From Leptonema sp964619535 (GTDB taxonomy: Bacteria; Spirochaetota; Leptospiria; Leptospirales; Leptonemataceae), in the NCBI GenBank assembly GCA_964619535.1, contig CAZUEX010000012.1, positions 1-64,000 on the forward strand: a stretch of 64,000 nucleotides of DNA. Reading direction: 5' to 3'. Of the stretch, positions 52,529 through 61,451 are shown one piece after another. The position numbers and the translations under genes are program-made. The first letter of the stretch is position 1. Every line of letters begins with the position of its first letter. The notes under the pieces were generated by a model. The model saw only the letters and a list, made by a program, of their open reading frames with translations. It was not told the DNA's origin and did not search any database.

Positions 52529-55500
52529 TCAAACCTTCACAAGCCTGACTTTCGTATCATAGAAGGAAACACTGCCTCCTACAGGATCGACCATGCAGCT
52601 TGTATTCCGTAAAGAGGGGTCGGTCCACATGGCCGCATTCGCGTGCACGCCTGCTTCACGACGCCTGTCTCCTTTGATTCTCTGGTTGTCGACATAGACA
52701 TCGGTAGAACCCGTTGCCCAGTGACCAAAGCCCAGCTCAAAACTCGTCACCCCGGGACGAATCGTTTCGGTGACCTTCACCTTACCGATCATGGGCTTCT
52801 TGCGGCCTCCTTTCAGATCCCACTCGCCGTCCTTATTTGTGGCACTGACGACTTTTACCAGGTCGCCGGTCTTCAGTTTCAGACGTTTTGCATCAACCGG
52901 ATTCAACAGAAAACCGTTTTCCTGCATAAGAGGTCGCAGCCAGTAGTTACCGATCGTTCGGGATTTGGTCATCGAGATGGTACGGTGCGTAATCATGTGC
53001 AGGTCGTAGCCATCCGACAATTCATCGAGACTCTCCTGCAGATAGTTACGCTGCGGAATGTACGTGGCAATACCTGAATAATGTTCGCCGGTGGCCGAAT
53101 ACTTCTTCGAGTATGTTTTCTCCTGATACAGATTCAGAAGACCGGCAAAGCGATTCTTCAGCATATCACCATCAAACGACTCTTCATACTTCTGGAATCG
53201 TCCACCCCGGTTCAGCAGATAGACAACCTTCTTCCAGTGTCTGCCCACAATGGATTTCCACTTCTCCGTATCGTAGACAGACTTCGGCAGATGTCTCCTG
53301 GAACGAATAAAGATCTCTTCTTCGCGAGCATCGGCATCGGGAACAGAATCTGCAGGTTTGGCTCCTGTTGCCATATTGGCGACCGCACGCAGATAATAGT
53401 CCTCGGGCCGTTTCAGATGCAGGCCTTTTCCAAAGGCATCATTTCCGAAGGCCTTCATTTTCATCCGCTCGGCAACTCCGAGAAATATCGCCTCAAGCGA
53501 AAGAGGCATCTCTTCGCCATACACCTTTACGGTTTCAGGCACAGGCGGAATGACCGGTTGACGAATCGGCTGCACCTTTTGCGGAATATTCGGATGGCTT
53601 CCGTGAAACTCCCAGCGCTCGAAGTAGGATCCGTCGGGAAAGATGTAATCCGCATACATCGACGTACTGCCGATCAGAATATCGGATGCGATATGCAGCG
53701 GTATCTTCTTCGTATCGGCAAGATGTTCGATAACCGAATGCGCGGCAGGAAGGGAATACGCTCCACCATGCATATAGGTCATCAGTATTTTCACAGGATA
53801 CGGATAAGCTTCTCCTGCACTGGCAATCACTTCCTGATAGACATCACTTGAAAGAGGATACCAGTTGCGACGTGCCGGATAACCCTCAAACAGCGTGGTC
53901 TTCTCGTATTCTACTCCATGACGGATGATGCTGATGCCGAAGGCCGAAATCTTACCGGGAGTCACGGTAAGATCAAACGGTCCGGACGGCCTCTTCTTCC
54001 CGGTCCTTTTGTCTTTGACGGGCTTACCCGAATATGAGTAGGTCGATGCAGCAACGAGACCACCTTTATGGTCAAAGTTGCCGAGAAGCATATTCAGCGA
54101 AAACCAGGAAAGCACGTTGTAGAAGCCGTTCGTATGCTGGGCCGGCCCACGGTGCAGGTCAACAACGGAATGGGGTGCATTCGCGGCAAGATTGTCGGCA
54201 ACACGGGCCACATCACGAGGACGGCAGCCTGCAATTTCGCACCATTCCTCAAAGCCCTTCTTCTCACTTTCTTCTTTCAAGAGCTGCAGAGAAGATTTTA
54301 CACGCACACCGCCGACGGTGGCGTCCACCAGCAGGTCACCCTCCACCGCATGCGTCTCAGAATTTGGATCAAAGGCAACAGGTCTTCCCTGATGCATCAC
54401 CACCATTTCTGCGGCGCTGCCAATGCCGGCTTCAGAGGCACGCAGGAACTTGCCGGGCTTTCCGTCCTTGATTTCGACAAGCCACGTTGCGTTCGTCCAC
54501 GATGTTTCTCCGTTTTGCAGAGCAGCCGCTTTGTTCGCCGATTTCAAAAAGGAACGACGATAGCTCTCTTTTTCGAACAGTCGGCGAATCATCGCCATGG
54601 CCAGGGCCGAATCTTCTCCCGGTTTAACCGGCAGGTAGACCTCAGCCTTGCTGGCCAGCTTCGAAAAGCGAGGGTCGGCAACGGCGATGCGGCAGTTTCC
54701 GCTCATCAGGTTTTCTGTGAGACGAACCGCACGGTTTGTGGGTCCATAGTTGGCCTCGAAAAGGTTTGCACCAACGTAGAGGATGTATTTCGCGTGAGCA
54801 TCGTCTCCCTGAAAATACATCTTCTTACCGCCGCCAAAGGAGGCTCGACCGTCCTGGACCTGAAACTTTTCACCAATGGCTTTGCAGGTAAAGTACAGGG
54901 AGCCCTGGCAGACGGTTGTATGTCCATGCTTGTTTGTCGAGCCGGTGGCTGCCATGAAGCGACTTACCCAGTCGCTGCGTCCTTTCTTCATGCGACCGTA
55001 GGTAAAAACAAACTGGTTATTCTTCGGACCGAGGTCGGGATGATCGGGGTCGATCAGCACATGAAGGTGATCCTTATGCTTCCGCTTGAAGGCTTCAACG
55101 AGCCGCTTCTTCTGCCTCTCATCTTTTGCCTTCCAGATCCTCTTTACATCTTCGGCCATCCGTTTTGCCACGTCGGGATCCTGCAGCGCAAGGACAGACC
55201 GGAAGCCCTCAACCTCGCGGTTTTCTTCTCCCGGCACATGGGCGAAGAGCTTTCCGCCCTCGACGATCTCTTTGATGGCCTGCTCAAAGGGAATCGATAT
55301 CCAGCGATTCTCTCCTCGCTTACCGGCTCTTTTCAGGACCTTTCGTATACGATACGGATCGTAGGCATTCTGAAGACCGGCCTGCCCTTTCGGACACAGT
55401 GCTGCATCGATACGCGCTGCCTGTTCAACGGGCGTATCCATGGGAAGCTGCGGAACCATCGTCCATGGGTTATACGGATTCCCATCAATCTTTACAAGAA

Positions 55501-55738
55501 CGCCATCCTGAATCTTTGCTTTAATGCCACATCCTGTATTGCAGTTCAGACAGGCCGAATACAGGATATTCTCAGGGTCGTTCAGAGGATATGCAGCATC
55601 CTCACGACCATTATTCATCACCGTCGTAGGCGATGCCGCTTCAATCTTATCGTTGAAAAACGCTGAGAGTGCGCTGCCAAGCAGTGCTCCCTGTGATAGA
55701 AACTGCTTTCTTGATAATTTCGATTCCTTTTTTTCCAT
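52529..55738 (-). CDS. Molybdopterin oxidoreductase catalytic subunit, TtrA/SrrA type
   Basis: A 1,069-residue DMSO-reductase-family enzyme. The N-terminus has a twin-arginine-like signal SRKQFLSQGALLG with Arg-Lys instead of Arg-Arg, as tolerated in related subunits. The [4Fe-4S] Cys are C63, C66, C70 (CLNCNTGC) and C115 (CPKGQ). The predicted Mo ligand is C277 in HGHTTVCQGS. SWTNATWLVEIKDGKPG, VKSSLQLLKEESEK and GYPYPVKI-type segments, and the overall length, resemble tetrathionate reductase TtrA rather than the ~850-residue arsenate reductase ArrA; selenate reductase SrrA belongs to the same clade. It acts outside the inner membrane with the Fe-S and NrfD subunits encoded upstream. The substrate is not settled: sequence says tetrathionate/selenate clade, context says arsenic. 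Confidence 0.8.
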   Translation of the reverse strand: MEKKESKLSRKQFLSQGALLGSALSAFFNDKIEAASPTTVMNNGREDAAYPLNDPENILYSACLNCNTGCGIKAKIQDGVLVKIDGNPYNPWTMVPQLPMDTPVEQAARIDAALCPKGQAGLQNAYDPYRIRKVLKRAGKRGENRWISIPFEQAIKEIVEGGKLFAHVPGEENREVEGFRSVLALQDPDVAKRMAEDVKRIWKAKDERQKKRLVEAFKRKHKDHLHVLIDPDHPDLGPKNNQFVFTYGRMKKGRSDWVSRFMAATGSTNKHGHTTVCQGSLYFTCKAIGEKFQVQDGRASFGGGKKMYFQGDDAHAKYILYVGANLFEANYGPTNRAVRLTENLMSGNCRIAVADPRFSKLASKAEVYLPVKPGEDSALAMAMIRRLFEKESYRRSFLKSANKAAALQNGETSWTNATWLVEIKDGKPGKFLRASEAGIGSAAEMVVMHQGRPVAFDPNSETHAVEGDLLVDATVGGVRVKSSLQLLKEESEKKGFEEWCEIAGCRPRDVARVADNLAANAPHSVVDLHRGPAQHTNGFYNVLSWFSLNMLLGNFDHKGGLVAASTYSYSGKPVKDKRTGKKRPSGPFDLTVTPGKISAFGISIIRHGVEYEKTTLFEGYPARRNWYPLSSDVYQEVIASAGEAYPYPVKILMTYMHGGAYSLPAAHSVIEHLADTKKIPLHIASDILIGSTSMYADYIFPDGSYFERWEFHGSHPNIPQKVQPIRQPVIPPVPETVKVYGEEMPLSLEAIFLGVAERMKMKAFGNDAFGKGLHLKRPEDYYLRAVANMATGAKPADSVPDADAREEEIFIRSRRHLPKSVYDTEKWKSIVGRHWKKVVYLLNRGGRFQKYEESFDGDMLKNRFAGLLNLYQEKTYSKKYSATGEHYSGIATYIPQRNYLQESLDELSDGYDLHMITHRTISMTKSRTIGNYWLRPLMQENGFLLNPVDAKRLKLKTGDLVKVVSATNKDGEWDLKGGRKKPMIGKVKVTETIRPGVTSFELGFGHWATGSTDVYVDNQRIKGDRRREAGVHANAAMWTDPSLRNTSCMVDPVGGSVSFYDTKVRLVKV

Positions 55739-56912
55739 GATTTTCCTCCGATTTCAGCTCCGTACGGAACGCTTCGCTAAACTGAACAGCAAGATAGCCC
55801 AGTGCTACGCCCAGTGCGGCAATGAAGAATGCCACCATGTATTCGTTCAGAGATGCCACATAATCAAAACCCAACCTGACATCCTGGTAAGCATTCCGCA
55901 GTCCTTCGAGGTTAGGCAATGCCTGTCCGGGAAGGATAATGTTCAGCCGCGATGACAGAAGAACAATGGCAGCAATCCCTCCACCTGCTCCGAGGTGAGG
56001 CAGGCTATGCCTTTTCGAGAGCAGCCACAGGTAAAGAGCCGTGCCGCCCACATGCACAATCCAGAATACCCACCACGACCGACCGAAAAGAATCACATCA
56101 AAGGCCCCGCGATGATGGGAGTGCGTGGACCAGTATGATAGAGAAATCTCGGCGAACTCGGCCACCAGGTACATGGCCGTTCCGACGATGACAACACGTC
56201 GCAAATAACGAAACGCCCGCTCCTCTATATCGGTGGGTTCGTCTTTCAGGAACGTCAGTACGGCCAGTAAAACGGCAGCACCTGAAATCATCGACGAAAG
56301 GAAGAAAACAAAGGGCATAAGAGGGGAATTCCAGAAGGGTTTGGCCCCGATAACGCCAAAGAATGAGCCGCTCTGACTCGGTATGGCCACGGCCAGGATT
56401 CCGCCGAAGAGCAGAAGTGGAACCAGCCATCCTCCCGGATCGCGCATCTCTTCCTCGGAGGTGCGTCGAAAGCTCAGAACCAGGGCTATAGCGGCCACAA
56501 TAAAAAAGAGCATATAGCTCCAGGCATTGAACGTCAGCATCGAAGACAGAGACGGTTGCAAAAACACCTTCCACATGCGAAAGGGATGCCCCAGATCCAC
56601 CCAGATGGCCAGCAGGCCGCAGACCATGCTGACAATGGACAGCAGGATAACCTCGGGGAGTCGCCGACGAAATTCGCGCATCCCTCTGAAATAACCCAGA
56701 ATGCCGGTAGCAAAGATGCCACAACCAATGCCGATACCGTGAAAGTACAGCGCCACCCAGAGCCCCCACGGTACATAGCTACCATAACCGGTCAGCTTTT
56801 CTCCGGTGGCAAACCGCAAAGCCATACCAATCAGACCGATCAGGGCAAAGGCCAGCCAGACAGGCAACAACACCGAAAAGGTTCGTTGCTTCAATCGTTG
56901 AAAATCGTTCAT
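55647..56912 (-). CDS. NrfD/PsrC/TtrC-like membrane quinol subunit
   Basis: A 421-residue inner-membrane protein with about nine to ten hydrophobic segments (LIGMALRFATGEKLTGYGSYVPWGLWVALYFHGIGIGCGIF-type start). It is the NrfD/PsrC family that exchanges electrons with quinones and passes them to the Fe-S subunit. The order on the minus strand is Fe-S subunit, this gene, catalytic subunit. Its last 92 bases overlap the start of the catalytic gene in another frame, around a run of seven A; this is unusual and may reflect a lost or shifted stop. Ten bases separate it from the Fe-S gene. Confidence 0.88.
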   Translation of the reverse strand: MNDFQRLKQRTFSVLLPVWLAFALIGLIGMALRFATGEKLTGYGSYVPWGLWVALYFHGIGIGCGIFATGILGYFRGMREFRRRLPEVILLSIVSMVCGLLAIWVDLGHPFRMWKVFLQPSLSSMLTFNAWSYMLFFIVAAIALVLSFRRTSEEEMRDPGGWLVPLLLFGGILAVAIPSQSGSFFGVIGAKPFWNSPLMPFVFFLSSMISGAAVLLAVLTFLKDEPTDIEERAFRYLRRVVIVGTAMYLVAEFAEISLSYWSTHSHHRGAFDVILFGRSWWVFWIVHVGGTALYLWLLSKRHSLPHLGAGGGIAAIVLLSSRLNIILPGQALPNLEGLRNAYQDVRLGFDYVASLNEYMVAFFIAALGVALGYLAVQFSEAFRTELKSEENHGKKGIEIIKKAVSITGSTAWQRTLSVFQR

Positions 56913-56922
56913 GACTCCTCCC

Positions 56923-57822
56923 TCATATCAGATAGGTGACCGATGGTTTCGTTCCGAATTCTTCAAGAAGCTTCGTCTGGTTCGGCTTACGATTCATCTC
57001 AGAAACAAGAGAATCATCGTCCTTGAGATCACCAAAATAGGTAGCACGGCCGATACAGGTCGTAACGCATTCCGGCAGAAGTCCCTGTTCCAGGCGATGC
57101 AAACAGAAGTTGCACTTGCGAGCGTTACCGATGGGCGAGCCATCTTCGCGATTCCAGGCCTTGCCATATTCAAAATTGGGAAGCCTTTCATATGGCTGAC
57201 GCTCCGGAGTTCCATCGGTATAGTAGTGACCGAAATCGGCCGTTCGCGCTCCATAGGGACAGGCAGACACACAGTAGCGACAGCCAATACACTGGTCATA
57301 ATCAACCACGGTAATCCCGTCCGCGCGTTTCCAGGTGGCTTCAACCGGACATACATCAACGCAGGGAGGCTCCTCACATTGCATGCAGGGGCGCGGAGTA
57401 AAACGAAGCTGCACATTGGGGAACTTGCCCATTTCTTCGATAACAACCGGACGGTAGACCACGCCCGGAGGCAGCTTGTTTTCTGCCACACATGCAATCG
57501 TACAGGCATGGCAACCCACACATTTGCGAAGGTCGATTACCATCCCCCAGCGCCGTTCCTCTACAGACTTTGCCATCGCTCGCTTCAGGTCGGCCTGCAT
57601 GCGCAGAAGAATATCGGCATCCTCATCGTCGGCCTGAGCAGGCAGATCGGGCAGATTGCGAACCGTTGCTTCTCCCGAAGGATCGTCCCCTCCTGGAGTC
57701 AGACGCGACACCACGGACCCGCCTCCACCGATTACAGCAGCGCCACCCGCCAGCCCCAGGGCTTTCAGCGCTTCCTGCCGCGAAATCCTGCCTTCTGTGG
57801 CAGACGTTTTTTCTTCGCTCAT
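56923..57822 (-). CDS. Four-cluster ferredoxin-type electron-transfer subunit, TtrB-like
   Basis: A 299-residue protein with four [4Fe-4S] Cys groups: CVGCHACTIAC, CMQCEEPPCVDVCP, CIGCRYCVSACPYGAR and CNFCLHRL with CVTTC. The N-terminal ISRQEALKALGLAGGAAVIGG resembles a twin-arginine signal with a single Arg; it is probably co-exported or retained with the catalytic subunit. It wires the quinol-oxidising NrfD subunit to the molybdopterin enzyme. The start at 57822 (MSEEKTS) follows AAAGGAGGTC. First gene of the reductase operon, with a conserved promoter box upstream. Confidence 0.92.
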   Translation of the reverse strand: MSEEKTSATEGRISRQEALKALGLAGGAAVIGGGGSVVSRLTPGGDDPSGEATVRNLPDLPAQADDEDADILLRMQADLKRAMAKSVEERRWGMVIDLRKCVGCHACTIACVAENKLPPGVVYRPVVIEEMGKFPNVQLRFTPRPCMQCEEPPCVDVCPVEATWKRADGITVVDYDQCIGCRYCVSACPYGARTADFGHYYTDGTPERQPYERLPNFEYGKAWNREDGSPIGNARKCNFCLHRLEQGLLPECVTTCIGRATYFGDLKDDDSLVSEMNRKPNQTKLLEEFGTKPSVTYLI

Positions 57823-57891
57823 AAGACCTCCTTTGCTGCAGTGCAGCATTTCCAGTCGTCAAACGGAAGACCCGGCAAGGCGGATCTTATT

Positions 57892-57932
57892 TGCAGATTG
57901 TAACATACAGCATTCAGTTGGGTCAAACTGAA
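57892..57932 (-). promoter_or_regulatory. Promoter and conserved box upstream of the reductase operon
   Basis: On the minus strand: TTGACC (57921-57926) and TACAAT (57897-57902), 18 bases apart, with the palindrome TTCAGTT-N6-AACTGAA overlapping the -35. The core CTGAATGCTGTATG followed by CAATCTGCA recurs almost unchanged in front of the porin gene (61364-61407). Confidence 0.65.
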
Positions 57933-58093
57933 TTTGATTCATTTTCAAGATTTTTTTCACTATTTAATCTTGAGTCTCAGGACGATTCAATCTCGACCGA
58001 CTTCCTGTGAAACCGACCGAAGCGGCATATCGTCTTACTGCAGGGAAGCATTCATTTCTCTTGACGCTGCAGAACAGATGAAATCCTTTATCA

Positions 58094-58158
58094 CAGGCGA
58101 TGGGGTTCCGCCTTATAACCGCCCTTCTTCTTTGAAGCGTGCTGATGACTCCTACCAC
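58094..58158 (+). promoter_or_regulatory. Fluoride riboswitch (crcB motif)
   Basis: The segment GGCGATGGGGTTCCGCC (58096-58112), then TAACCGCC, a small CTTC/GAAG hairpin and GCTGATGACTCCTACC (58141-58156) reproduces the conserved crcB-motif core. That core consists of GGNGAUG, the CGCC helix partner and the pseudoknotted GCUGAUG..CUCCUACC. Downstream, CCTACC (58151-58156) can pair with GGTAGG (58203-58208), which overlaps the ribosome binding site of the exporter, and a hairpin AAGGGTTA/TAACCCTT (58176-58195) sits between. This suggests fluoride-dependent relief of translation block. The gene directly downstream is a CLC-F exporter, as expected for this riboswitch class. Confidence 0.9.
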
Positions 58159-58209
58159 TCATAAACGTAAAACAAAAGGGTTAACCATAACCCTTCTGAG
58201 GAGGTAGGT

Positions 58210-59580
58210 ATGTCCAGACTCAATCGCTCTTCGCAAACCAAAGAACCCGGGCTGTTTCGCACCCGCTGGATTCGATTCTTCTTTGGACCTTTACGGCGAT
58301 TTTTCGATCTACAGGAAAAGCTGGATTTGCTGCAATATTCTATGCGATGGATATTGATTTCCATCGTCATCGGAATTCCCGTCGGATTGGCCTCTGCATT
58401 CTTTCTCTTTTCTCTCGATCTTATGACAAGAACGCGAGAGGCCTTCCCTGCCCTGATCCTACTTCTGCCAGCAGCTGGAGCCACCGTGGCCTATCTCTAT
58501 CACCGCTGGGGAAGCACTGTGGAACGAGGGAATAACCTCATACTTGAAGAAATCCATGATCCGAAAAAGGTTATTCCTCTGCGGATGGCTCCTCTGGTAC
58601 TTGTTGGCACATTGCTAACGCATCTTTTTGGAGGGTCGGCCGGACGCGAAGGTACAGCCGTTCAGATGGGAGCATCCATCGCCGATCAGCTTACACCTTT
58701 TCTGCGCTTCAGGCGAGAAGACCGACAACTCATCCTGATCGCCGGTATGAGTGCCGGCTTTGCTTCGGTCTTTGGGACGCCACTGGCCGGAGCCATATTT
58801 GGTCTTGAAGTGTATTTCCTCGGTCGCGTCGAATACAGAGCCATCCTTCCTGCCTTCGCGTCGGCTGTTATTGCTCACCTTGCCGCTCTTGCCGTCGGTG
58901 CTCCCCATACGCATTATCATGTGCATCATACACCGGCCATGGATGGATGGCTTGCCCTTTATACATTTTTCGCCGGCATCTGCTTCGGACTGGCCGGCTG
59001 GTTGTTCTCCTCACTCACGCATCAGATAAAGAAGCTCATGGGGCATTACATTACCAATCCACCGCTTCGCGCAGCGATCGGTGGCTTGATTGTTGTTGGT
59101 GGTGTTGCGGCAATCGGCACCGACTATATCGGCCTCGGCATTCCGATGATTGTCAAATCGTTTGAGCAGGAACTACCACCGCTTGCTTTTTTATTGAAGA
59201 CGGTCTTCACCGCCGTCACGCTTGGGTCTGGATTCCGGGGAGGCGAGGTTACTCCGCTCTTCTTTATCGGCTCCAGCCTGGGTAACGCTCTTTCATCCAT
59301 AATACCGTTGCCGATGGATCTTCTTGCTGCCATGGGCTTTGTTGCTGTTTTTGCCGGGGCAGCGAACACTCCTCTGGCCTGCACGCTTATGGCTTTCGAA
59401 CTTTTCGGCGCAGAAGCCGGTTTCTATGCCGGGCTGGCCTCGGTCGCCGCCTACATCTTTTCGGGACACTCCGGCATCTATACATCGCAGATGGTTATTG
59501 AAAGTAAGAGCAGTCATTACAGACATGAAGTCGGGCATTCGCTCTCTCAGATCGATCAGAAGTATCGCAAAAAAAGATAG
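58210..59580 (+). CDS. CLC-family fluoride exporter (EriC-F type)
   Basis: A 456-residue CLC antiporter with the helix-pair repeats of the family. LFGGSAGREGTAVQMGASIADQ is the filter region, with GREGT followed by VQMG as in the fluoride-specific subclass rather than the GREGP of chloride-type CLCs; FGTPLAGAIFGLEVYFLGRVEY follows. A fluoride riboswitch immediately upstream fixes the assignment. The ATG at 58210 has GAGGAGG eight bases upstream. It lies inside the arsenic/oxyanion island but on the opposite strand. Confidence 0.9.
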   Translation: MSRLNRSSQTKEPGLFRTRWIRFFFGPLRRFFDLQEKLDLLQYSMRWILISIVIGIPVGLASAFFLFSLDLMTRTREAFPALILLLPAAGATVAYLYHRWGSTVERGNNLILEEIHDPKKVIPLRMAPLVLVGTLLTHLFGGSAGREGTAVQMGASIADQLTPFLRFRREDRQLILIAGMSAGFASVFGTPLAGAIFGLEVYFLGRVEYRAILPAFASAVIAHLAALAVGAPHTHYHVHHTPAMDGWLALYTFFAGICFGLAGWLFSSLTHQIKKLMGHYITNPPLRAAIGGLIVVGGVAAIGTDYIGLGIPMIVKSFEQELPPLAFLLKTVFTAVTLGSGFRGGEVTPLFFIGSSLGNALSSIIPLPMDLLAAMGFVAVFAGAANTPLACTLMAFELFGAEAGFYAGLASVAAYIFSGHSGIYTSQMVIESKSSHYRHEVGHSLSQIDQKYRKKR

Positions 59581-59654
59581 AAAGGTTGCCGGTCAACAGG
59601 AATGGAAACCACAGACCAACGTTCTTTTGGCGTCGCCAGAGGATCAGAAAAGAT

Positions 59655-59687
59655 CGGTCCTGAAGTATCGTAAACACTTCAGGACCG
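59655..59687. terminator. Perfect hairpin between the fluoride exporter and porin genes
   Basis: A 12-bp perfect stem CGGTCCTGAAGT/ACTTCAGGACCG with a 9-base loop, placed between convergent genes. T tracts on both sides are short (TTTT), so it may terminate weakly in both directions. Confidence 0.6.
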
Positions 59688-59754
59688 CAGAGATTTTCAG
59701 AGCAGCGCCCAGGCTACAAGGAGGTTGTTTGCAAGAACCTGCCTCTTCATTCTT

Positions 59755-61335
59755 TCAATATCGATACACTGCACGAACAAAGGTCTTCTGATCGTAGTTT
59801 TTCTCTCCGATCAGGTCGTTATCTGTAATAACAGAACCGGGCGCAACGGTTGCTGCAAACGAATCAGCATTGTAATCCTTAATGGCGGACAGATCGTTTA
59901 TCCGGTATTCTTCTCCGTTGCCGGCCAACCCTTTGATCACGGATATACCCATAGCTACAGAAAAGCGAGCATTCGGATTATATGTTACACCGAGTTAAGT
60001 CTTCTGAAAACGGGAACGCCCCTGATCCATATTGCGAAACACCGATGGCGTAAGGTTTCCATCAATTCCGTTTCCGGCTATGATGTCTTCAATGATCGTA
60101 CGCTCGGTCGTACTCACCCCGTCTACGACTCCAAGCTTCTCGTTCAAAGAGCCGGTACCCGTTCCCGATGAAATACGTCCGACGAGACCGAACTTCCCGA
60201 ACCTTACATGGGCAAACACATAGCTGGCCTGACCACGAGAATCAGACGCTCTGACGTAGTGATCTGAATAGAATGTGGCCAGATCGGCATTATCTGTTAG
60301 ATCGAGCGTTGCGAGAGAATCAGTGATAGTAATCACATCTGCCCGGCGATCCACCTTTACCACCGTTCCCGCACCGATGGTAAACCTGGCCACATCGGTC
60401 TTTAGCACCAGGTCCACTTCAGCGCCATACGCATAATCCTGCAGGGCTCTCTTCTGACCCGAGATGAACTTGTAATTGTTCGTTTCATAGATCAAGTTAC
60501 TGTATTCTTTTCTCTGAACTCCAATCACGTTCTGGAATCGAAACGGAAAGGCAATGGTGAGCAGCCCCTTGTCTTTTTCGTCTTTTGCAAAAGGAGTCAA
60601 CGAAAGCATTCCGTAAAGGTCGAGTCCGTAAGATTTGGAATAGCCAACGGCGATCTTATTCGCTTCGGTTTGACCTGTGCTGCCCACATCACCACCATTA
60701 CCCGGTGATTTATAACCTTCGCCGTTTGCAAGCAACAGATGCAGGTTAAAGAGCCTGTGCTTTTGTATCAGGCCGATACCCCGGTCTGTTGAGCTGCTCA
60801 CTCCGAGCTCTTCCCACATGGCCTTTCCGTCAGCATCCAGATAGCAGTGCCCCCAGATGCCCTGAAGCGATGTTCCGGCCTGCCCATCAATGACGGGCAC
60901 GTGCTGTTGACCGATGCGAAGGTATAGACCGGTTGCAATCGGTATCTGAATATAGGCCATCTTCATGAAAACGGCCGGCGTGCCATTCGTAGTCGTGTTA
61001 CTGCTTTCAGAATCTATGGTGATTCGATAGCCCCATCCCTTGAATTTGCCTTCTTTAACGTCGCCGCGCACACTGATGTAGGTCCGACCGATACGGAATC
61101 CGTTGTTGGTGTCTATCACTCCACCAGGCTTTTTATCTGCAAACTCGTAGGCCCCCCAGATCTGGCCATCAACGCGAAACAGGCTGTTGGGAACGATCTC
61201 CCCACCCTTCTCGACTGAATCACCATAAGCCCTGTCATTCCAGCGTTCTTCGAATGCGTACAGGCTGTCGAAACAGAAAAACAGGAATCCGGTGGCGAGC
61301 ACCCGATACAACCCTTGCCTTACTGTTAAGTTCAT
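59755..61335 (-). pseudogene. Outer-membrane porin (phosphate-selective-porin-like), interrupted by in-frame TAA
   Basis: Read through, a 526-codon beta-barrel protein. Signal peptide at residues 1-26 (ending DSLYA), then alternating strands with RVDGQIWGAYEF, GFRIGRTYISVRGDVKEG, WGYRITIDSE, LYLRIGQQHVP and STDRGIGL, as in OprO/OprP-like porins. After 446 residues, TAA at 59995-59997 stops the frame at FQKT. The same frame continues as LGVTYNPNARFSVAMGISV and ends in FVRAVYRY, a normal aromatic C-terminal barrel strand. A single base change (for example GAA or CAA to TAA) explains this. Without the last strands the barrel should not assemble. The start at 61335 follows GGGAGGAGC. A conserved promoter box shared with the reductase operon lies upstream, so it probably served anion uptake for that system. 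Confidence 0.82.
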
Positions 61336-61363
61336 TTGCTCCTCCCGCATGCGCAATCATACA

Positions 61364-61407
61364 TGCAGATTGCAGCATACAGCATTCAGGAGGCCTGTCA
61401 AACTGAA
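61364..61407 (-). promoter_or_regulatory. Conserved promoter box upstream of the porin
   Basis: Carries TTGACA (61396-61401) and, read on the plus strand, TGCAGATTG then GCATACAGCATTCAG (24 of 26 bases identical with the box at 57892-57917) and GTCAAACTGAA (11 of 11 identical). The spacing between the two conserved parts is 3 bases longer than at the reductase operon, and TATGCT at 16 bases could be the -10. An extra inverted repeat GCAATC-N9-GATTGC lies at 61352-61372. Confidence 0.65.
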
Positions 61408-61451
61408 CCACATTCACTATTACATTTTTGTGACAATTTCGACTCTCAGTC

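Noticed and set aside
54068..55666. 532-codon open frame on the plus strand opposite the reductase catalytic gene
   Set aside because: Antisense shadow of a gene with clear Fe-S and Mo-ligand motifs; its translation shows no fold or motif.
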